Of a stretch of 10,269 nucleotides of DNA, positions 6,826 through 10,269 are shown one piece after another. A model generated the notes under the pieces. The model was not told the DNA's origin. It made no database searches and worked only from the letters and a program-made list of their open reading frames with translations. A program made the translations under genes and the position numbers. How positions within the stretch are numbered: the first letter of the stretch is position 1; each line of letters begins with the position of its first letter. Source of the stretch: an uncultured Pirellula sp. (GTDB taxonomy: Bacteria > Planctomycetota > Planctomycetia > Pirellulales > Pirellulaceae); contig CAITIF010000897.1 in the NCBI GenBank assembly GCA_903892365.1, positions 1-10,269 of the forward strand. Reading direction: 5' to 3'.

Positions 6826-7758
6826 TTACGCTTCCAAGCCAATGTCTTCTAGGACCAATGGGCTGGTCGATTCAACAATCATGTCGGGTCGGCGTGTGAA
6901 GGTTGGAAGACCTGCACCTGCGAGTACATGATCGAGAGAATCTTGGCTTTTTGCCACGATTGAATCGCGAGTCATGCCGCCAAAATTGCTTGCGTGCCCA
7001 AAAGCAGTGATCGGGCCTTCGTACCCAGCCTTGCTCAAGATCGAAACAAAACGAACGTTATCGATCACGCCGCTGGTACCAGCCAGAAGCCGCATCTTCA
7101 GACTTGCATCTGCTGCGGAAGGCAATGTTTCGGTGTCTGCTAACCGCAAGGCAGCAACACGATCGCCAGGAATGGTCGCCAGTTGTTCAAACGTTCCACC
7201 GCCTACAGCCCAGTTGAAGGTGTCGATGACGAGCCCCACGCTGGTGTTGGTGCATGCCTTAAAAAAGGCCAAGAACCCTTCTACGTCTTGAATGAATTTG
7301 AATTGACGGTTCTCGCGATTTTCCAAAGCGACCGAGAAATACAAACCAAGCATTACCTTGTTCTTCGCAAAAATCTCCGCAATGCTGTCCACTCGCTTGC
7401 GCAGCACGTCAAAATACTCATGGAACGGAAGTCGATCCGTTGCAGCAGGCAACCGCAAGAAACCAGCCTTTGCACCTGCTTTGCCAGCTACTTCAATCGT
7501 AGTCGACAATTGAGCGAGCGACTTTGCAAACGACTCGTCGTCCGTATCGAGGTCGATTGGAGTTTCGAAACCGCTGACCTTCATTTTCGCGCTGAGCAGA
7601 TAACGGGCGGCCTTTTCAAATTCGCTCCGTTGTGTCCGCTTGACTAAATCAATAATATCGATATCCAAACCGCTAAAACCGTAGGTCATTGCCAGTTCGA
7701 TCAATTCACTTTGCCGCCCAGAAACTCCCAATACAGTCGCGTTCAAATTCTTGTACAT
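6826..7758 (-). CDS. Xylose-isomerase-like TIM-barrel protein with divergent metal site
   Basis: Protein of 310 residues of the sugar phosphate isomerase/epimerase (AP endonuclease 2-like) superfamily. I choose the ATG at 7758 because GGAGA lies seven bases upstream; an in-frame ATG at 7788 would add ten residues but has a weaker site. Superfamily-like segments are ELAMTYGFSGLDIDI (21-35), LGLYFSVALEN (137-147), GLVIDTFNW (175-183) and ILSKAGYEGPIT (240-251). Compared by eye with D-tagatose 3-epimerase (metal ligands E152, D185, H211, E246), Glu146 and Asp179 are kept. The usual histidine after the Asp is Asn182, the next ligand histidine is Arg206 (LRLADT), and the final Glu position is Phe253 (TAFGH). 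A metal-dependent epimerase activity is therefore doubtful. No signal peptide, so cytoplasmic. It stands alone, divergent from rpsB. Fold assignment is fair; function unknown. Confidence 0.8.
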   Translation of the reverse strand: MYKNLNATVLGVSGRQSELIELAMTYGFSGLDIDIIDLVKRTQRSEFEKAARYLLSAKMKVSGFETPIDLDTDDESFAKSLAQLSTTIEVAGKAGAKAGFLRLPAATDRLPFHEYFDVLRKRVDSIAEIFAKNKVMLGLYFSVALENRENRQFKFIQDVEGFLAFFKACTNTSVGLVIDTFNWAVGGGTFEQLATIPGDRVAALRLADTETLPSAADASLKMRLLAGTSGVIDNVRFVSILSKAGYEGPITAFGHASNFGGMTRDSIVAKSQDSLDHVLAGAGLPTFTRRPDMIVESTSPLVLEDIGLEA

Positions 7759-7830
7759 CAACCAATCTCCAATAAAACAGGCGAACATCGATCCAGCAAA
7801 TTGCCAGTCGGTCGCACAAACGTTAACTAG

Positions 7831-7853
7831 TAGCCAAGCAATCCCTTTGGCTA
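7831..7853. repeat. Inverted repeat 1 in the TIM-barrel/rpsB intergenic region
   Basis: TAGCCAA (7831-7837) pairs perfectly with TTGGCTA (7847-7853) around a 9-nt loop. It lies upstream of the TIM-barrel start, seven bases from a second hairpin. No run of T follows on either strand, so it is not a standard terminator. It could be part of the TIM-barrel leader RNA or an operator. Confidence 0.45.
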
Positions 7854-7859
7854 TGTTGA

Positions 7860-7880
7860 GAAGGCTCCCATCGAGCCTTC
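7860..7880. repeat. Inverted repeat 2: 8-bp perfect hairpin
   Basis: GAAGGCTC (7860-7867) pairs perfectly with GAGCCTTC (7873-7880) around a 5-nt loop. It is adjacent to the hairpin at 7831-7853. There is no T-tract on either side. A protein-binding site or a leader element of the TIM-barrel transcript are the likeliest readings. Confidence 0.5.
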
Positions 7881-8003
7881 ATAGGCGAAAAGACACTCAC
7901 TTGATGTGACGCCATCGCAGATGCCAGAGTATCGCAGAAAACGGATGCCCTTCCAAGTCGAAACAAAGGATGTGACAGAAGGCCGCAAATTTGAACTTTT
8001 CCA

Positions 8004-8031
8004 TTGACGCGAAGCACCAATTGCCGATACT
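8004..8031 (+). promoter_or_regulatory. Candidate sigma70-type promoter of rpsB-tsf
   Basis: TTGACG (8004-8009) is one base from the -35 consensus. GATACT (8026-8031) matches four of six bases of the -10 consensus, with a 16-bp spacer. Transcription would start near 8038 and give a leader of about 190 nt before rpsB. Found by eye; the spacing is acceptable but not ideal. Confidence 0.42.
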
Positions 8032-8066
8032 AACGGCCCAAGGACAGGTCGGATTCGAGTTGTTTT

Positions 8067-8085
8067 TTGTGCGGGTTTCGCACAA
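8067..8085 (+). promoter_or_regulatory. Hairpin in the rpsB leader
   Basis: TTGTGCG (8067-8073) pairs perfectly with CGCACAA (8079-8085) around the loop GGTTT, directly after a run of T. It lies in the predicted untranslated leader, about 146 nt before the rpsB start. In E. coli, S2 represses its own operon through the rpsB leader; whether this hairpin does the same here is inference. It is not a terminator, since the T-run precedes it. Confidence 0.35.
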
Positions 8086-8231
8086 TTCTCCATCCGTCCC
8101 GGTCCCTAATTCAGCATTTCATCCAGAAAAGCAGAAGGATTCCAGCATTTTCAGTGCTCGGTTCCTGTGCCCGATCGATTGCCATCGACTCGACGCATCG
8201 CTTGGAAATGCCAAACAAAAGAGGAGATCGC

Positions 8232-9002
8232 ATGGCAAACGAACTAGTAGAGAAGCTTATTGAAGCAGGCGCACACTTTGGGCACCGCGTTAGTCGCTGG
8301 AACCCAAAAATGGAACCGTACATCTACGGGCGCAAGAATCTGATCCACATTATCGACATTCGCGAAACTCTACGCGGAATGTTGCGAGCGAAGAAATACC
8401 TGAACCAAGTTGCCAACGGCGGTTCGCTCATTCTTTTCGTCGGCACCAAGCGACAAGCATCGGAAGTCATTCAACGTGAAGCCACGCGATGCGGCATGCC
8501 TTTCGTTAGCGAACGATGGTTGGGTGGTGCTTTGACCAACTTCCGTACCGTTCGAGATCGAATGGGCCGATTGGAAGAATTGGAGCTGATCATGAACAGC
8601 GACAAGATCAACCAATACTCCAAGAAGATGCAATCTTCCCTCAATCGTGAGTATCGCAAGATCTACCGAAACTTGAACGGTTTGCGTTCCCTGAACCGAT
8701 TGCCAGAGTGCTTGGTGATCGTCGATCCTAAAAAGGAAAAGAACGCAGTTCGAGAAGCGAAGTGCCTTGGAATCACCACGGTTGCGTTGATCGATACCGA
8801 TTGCGATCCAAGCCAAATTGACTTGCCGATCCCAGGCAACGATGACGGTATCCGTTCCATCGATTTGATCATGAAGCAGCTTGCCGACGCGATTTTGGCT
8901 GGCAAGGCTGAAAACCCAGAATTGCAAAAGACTTTGGGCAACCAATTGCAACAAGCCGACCCAACCAGCGAAATGGTTGCCAAGGCCGAAGGCATGGCCT
9001 AG
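8232..9002 (+). CDS. rpsB: 30S ribosomal protein S2
   Basis: Structural protein of the small ribosomal subunit, needed late in 30S assembly and for placing S1 and the mRNA. The 256 residues are slightly longer than the E. coli protein (241). Conserved parts: [19 protein letters not shown] (9-27), [13 protein letters not shown] (31-43), FVGTKRQA (69-76), the signature [13 protein letters not shown] (95-107), LVIVDPKKE (161-169) and [13 protein letters not shown] (201-213). I choose the ATG at 8232, with GGAG about six bases upstream, because it gives the usual MANELVxKLIEAG start. An in-frame ATG at 8208 and an ORF reaching back to 8067 would add non-conserved residues. It is followed by tsf across a 118-base gap containing a terminator-like hairpin. 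Confidence 0.98.
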   Translation: MANELVEKLIEAGAHFGHRVSRWNPKMEPYIYGRKNLIHIIDIRETLRGMLRAKKYLNQVANGGSLILFVGTKRQASEVIQREATRCGMPFVSERWLGGALTNFRTVRDRMGRLEELELIMNSDKINQYSKKMQSSLNREYRKIYRNLNGLRSLNRLPECLVIVDPKKEKNAVREAKCLGITTVALIDTDCDPSQIDLPIPGNDDGIRSIDLIMKQLADAILAGKAENPELQKTLGNQLQQADPTSEMVAKAEGMA

Positions 9003-9037
9003 TCGTTCTTTGCATGGAACGCAAAAAGTCAAACTTA

Positions 9038-9076
9038 GCTGCTTCTTTCGCTGATCCGAAGAAGCAGCGATTTTTT
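9038..9076 (+). terminator. Intrinsic terminator or attenuator between rpsB and tsf
   Basis: GCTGCTTCTT (9038-9047) pairs perfectly with AAGAAGCAGC (9059-9068) around an 11-nt loop, followed by GA and six T (9071-9076). This fits a rho-independent terminator. As tsf follows 44 bases later with no obvious promoter in between, it probably acts as a partial terminator, lowering tsf transcript relative to rpsB. A short stem TTTGC/GCAAA lies just upstream at about 9009-9025. Confidence 0.75.
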
Positions 9077-9120
9077 ACAAACCAAGTTTTCAACTGAATT
9101 AGTACACAGGAATAAGATCG

Positions 9121-10101
9121 ATGACGACAATTTCCGCAAGCGACGTCGCAGAGCTTCGCAAGCAATCGGGCGCTGGCCTCATGGATTGCAAGAAGGCCCT
9201 TCAAGAATCCAATGGCGACTACGAAGGTGCTCTCGATTATCTACGTAAAAAAGGCCAAAAAATCGCTGAGAAGCGAGCCGAAAAAGATGCGACCGAAGGT
9301 TGCGTTGCCACCGCTTCCGACGCAGCGAAGACAACCTCCGTGATTTTGGCCCTCTGCTGCGAAACCGACTTCGTCGCACGCAATGAAGTCTTTGTTGCTC
9401 TCGCAGACCGTCTGGTCAAAATGGCTTTGGAGCACGGCGTCGAGAACGTCGACCAACTGAATGCCTTGAGCATGGACGGAATGACCGTTGCTGAGAAGCT
9501 TGTTGAACAAACTGGCAAGACTGGCGAAAAGATCGTTGTTTCCGAAGTGCATCGCCTAACCGGCAACAAAGTCTCCAGCTACATCCACGCTGGCAGCAAG
9601 ATCGGTGTGATCCTGTCGTTCAAAGACGGCGGTAAAGCAGGTGCTGACGAATTCTTCCGAAACGTTGCAATGCACGCCGCAGCAATGAAGCCTTCCATCC
9701 TTCATTACTCCGAGTTCGACCTGGAAATGGTCGCCAAAGAGTGCGAATCGATGCAAAACCAAATCAAGGTCGAAAACGAAGATCGCACTCGACTTGGTAA
9801 AGTGCTCAAGACAGTTCCACAATGCGTGAGCCGTTTGCAGCTAACCCCTGAAGTCATGAAGGCTGCAGAAGACGCGATCAAGGCCGAACTTGCCGCAGAA
9901 GGCAAGCCAGAAAAGATTTGGGACAAGATCCTTCCAGGCAAACTGGATCGATTTGTTGCCGACAACACTCTGCTCGATCAAGAACGATGCCTGCTAAACC
10001 AGTTTTTCGTCTTCGATGAAACCAAGACCGTCGAAGCTGCCGTCAAGGGCTTTGCGGATGGCGCCGAAATCGTCGCGTTTCGTCGCGTAGCGATCGGCTA
10101 A
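9121..10101 (+). CDS. tsf: Elongation factor Ts
   Basis: Cytosolic guanine-nucleotide exchange factor that releases GDP from EF-Tu. The 326 residues exceed the E. coli length (283). The N-terminal UBA-like domain spans about 1-55 (VAELRKQSGAGLMDCKKAL, residues 9-27). The EF-Tu-contacting motif TDFVARN is at 82-88. The core continues with EVHRLTGNKVSSYIHAG and the C-terminal dimer region; VCRF-like end motifs read as EIVAFRRVAIG here. Extra length lies mostly in the second half, including a segment around 215-265 (ENEDRTRLGKVLKTVPQCVS) that looks like an insertion or extended coiled part. The ATG at 9121 has AGGA nine bases upstream. It pairs with rpsB as in most bacteria, and a strong terminator follows, so pyrH, often next, is not in the same transcript here. 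Confidence 0.98.
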   Translation: MTTISASDVAELRKQSGAGLMDCKKALQESNGDYEGALDYLRKKGQKIAEKRAEKDATEGCVATASDAAKTTSVILALCCETDFVARNEVFVALADRLVKMALEHGVENVDQLNALSMDGMTVAEKLVEQTGKTGEKIVVSEVHRLTGNKVSSYIHAGSKIGVILSFKDGGKAGADEFFRNVAMHAAAMKPSILHYSEFDLEMVAKECESMQNQIKVENEDRTRLGKVLKTVPQCVSRLQLTPEVMKAAEDAIKAELAAEGKPEKIWDKILPGKLDRFVADNTLLDQERCLLNQFFVFDETKTVEAAVKGFADGAEIVAFRRVAIG

Positions 10102-10149
10102 ATCAATGCACCGTTGCGTCGAACGACCAACGGACTTGTCGATAAAATG

Positions 10150-10182
10150 AAAACGGCAGAGCCATTTAGCTCTGCCGTTTTT
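10150..10182. terminator. Strong intrinsic terminator after tsf, probably bidirectional
   Basis: AAAACGGCAGAGC (10150-10162) pairs perfectly with GCTCTGCCGTTTT (10169-10181), 13 bp, around a 6-nt loop. The plus strand continues with T, giving five T at the end of the hairpin. On the minus strand the stem ends in GTTTTCATTTTAT, also T-rich, so it could stop transcription from both sides. Confidence 0.9.
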
Positions 10183-10269
10183 CATTGATACCCACGTTAA
10201 TCACCATCGACCTCTACTTGCGGGATGTGCCTCGACGGTCGTCCCCTCGTTGGAGCGATGGGCGACCCA

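Larger units (their letters stand above)
7759..8231. other. Long divergent intergenic region, no gene supported
   Basis: These 473 bases separate the TIM-barrel and rpsB starts. The open frames crossing them show no family motif or convincing ribosome site. The region holds two adjacent hairpins (7831-7880), two copies of ATCGCAGA 17 bp apart (7914-7921 and 7931-7938), a candidate rpsB promoter (8004-8031) and a leader hairpin (8067-8085). The frame of rpsB is open upstream to 8067, but its N-terminus is conserved at 8232. Confidence 0.6.

Noticed and set aside
7183..7647. 154-codon plus-strand frame opposite the TIM-barrel gene
   Set aside because: Antisense shadow without motifs; the minus-strand protein has clear fold-level signatures.
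8067..8231. N-terminal extension of rpsB, as the frame is open back to 8067
   Set aside because: The ATG at 8232 has a good ribosome site and gives the conserved S2 N-terminus; the upstream part resembles no S2 and overlaps the leader hairpin.
8370..9032. 220-codon minus-strand frame opposite rpsB
   Set aside because: It shadows a highly conserved gene, shows no family motif and has no reason to be expressed.

Overview
The window looks like bacterial chromosome of housekeeping type, most probably from a planctomycete (Pirellulaceae-like). The pointers are menaquinone synthesis by the futalosine route (mqnE), a small tail-anchored zinc-ribbon protein with an acidic linker, an FHA-domain protein next to dapF, a xylose-isomerase-like TIM-barrel protein of divergent type, a moderate G+C content and loosely packed genes. 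This assignment is inference from gene content; there is no rRNA here to settle it. I saw no mobile element, CRISPR array, tRNA or phage gene.

Layout. (1) 1-1031, plus: the 3' part of mqnE, cut by the left edge. (2) 1069-1407, minus: a small zinc-ribbon membrane protein, convergent with mqnE and divergent from the next pair. (3) 1470-2969, plus: nth (endonuclease III) and a comF-type phosphoribosyltransferase, 6 nt apart. (4) 6664 down to 3034, minus: a tight four-gene run, FHA protein, dapF, DUF374-type acyltransferase, xseA, with junctions of 6 nt, TAATG and ATGA, read as one operon. (5) 6665-6825: intergenic, with an 11-bp direct repeat around the palindrome GTAGCTAC. (6) 6826-7758, minus: TIM-barrel protein. 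(7) 7759-8231: a long divergent intergenic region with two adjacent hairpins, a candidate sigma70-type promoter and a hairpin in the rpsB leader. (8) 8232-10101, plus: rpsB and tsf, separated by an intrinsic-terminator-like hairpin and followed by a very strong, apparently bidirectional terminator. The last ~85 bases hold no gene I can support.

How the genes work together. rpsB and tsf are the classical translation pair, ribosomal protein S2 and elongation factor Ts. The minus-strand operon mixes cell-envelope supply (DapF makes meso-diaminopimelate; the acyltransferase probably handles lipid A or phospholipid) with DNA repair (XseA) and a phosphothreonine-reading FHA protein. nth and comF add base-excision repair and a ComF-like function.

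No clearly new multi-gene system is visible. The points most worth a second look are the rearranged cysteine motif of the Nth iron-sulfur region, the TIM-barrel protein that seems to have lost two of the four usual metal ligands, the FHA-led operon, and the structured non-coding DNA around the TIM-barrel gene, rpsB and tsf.
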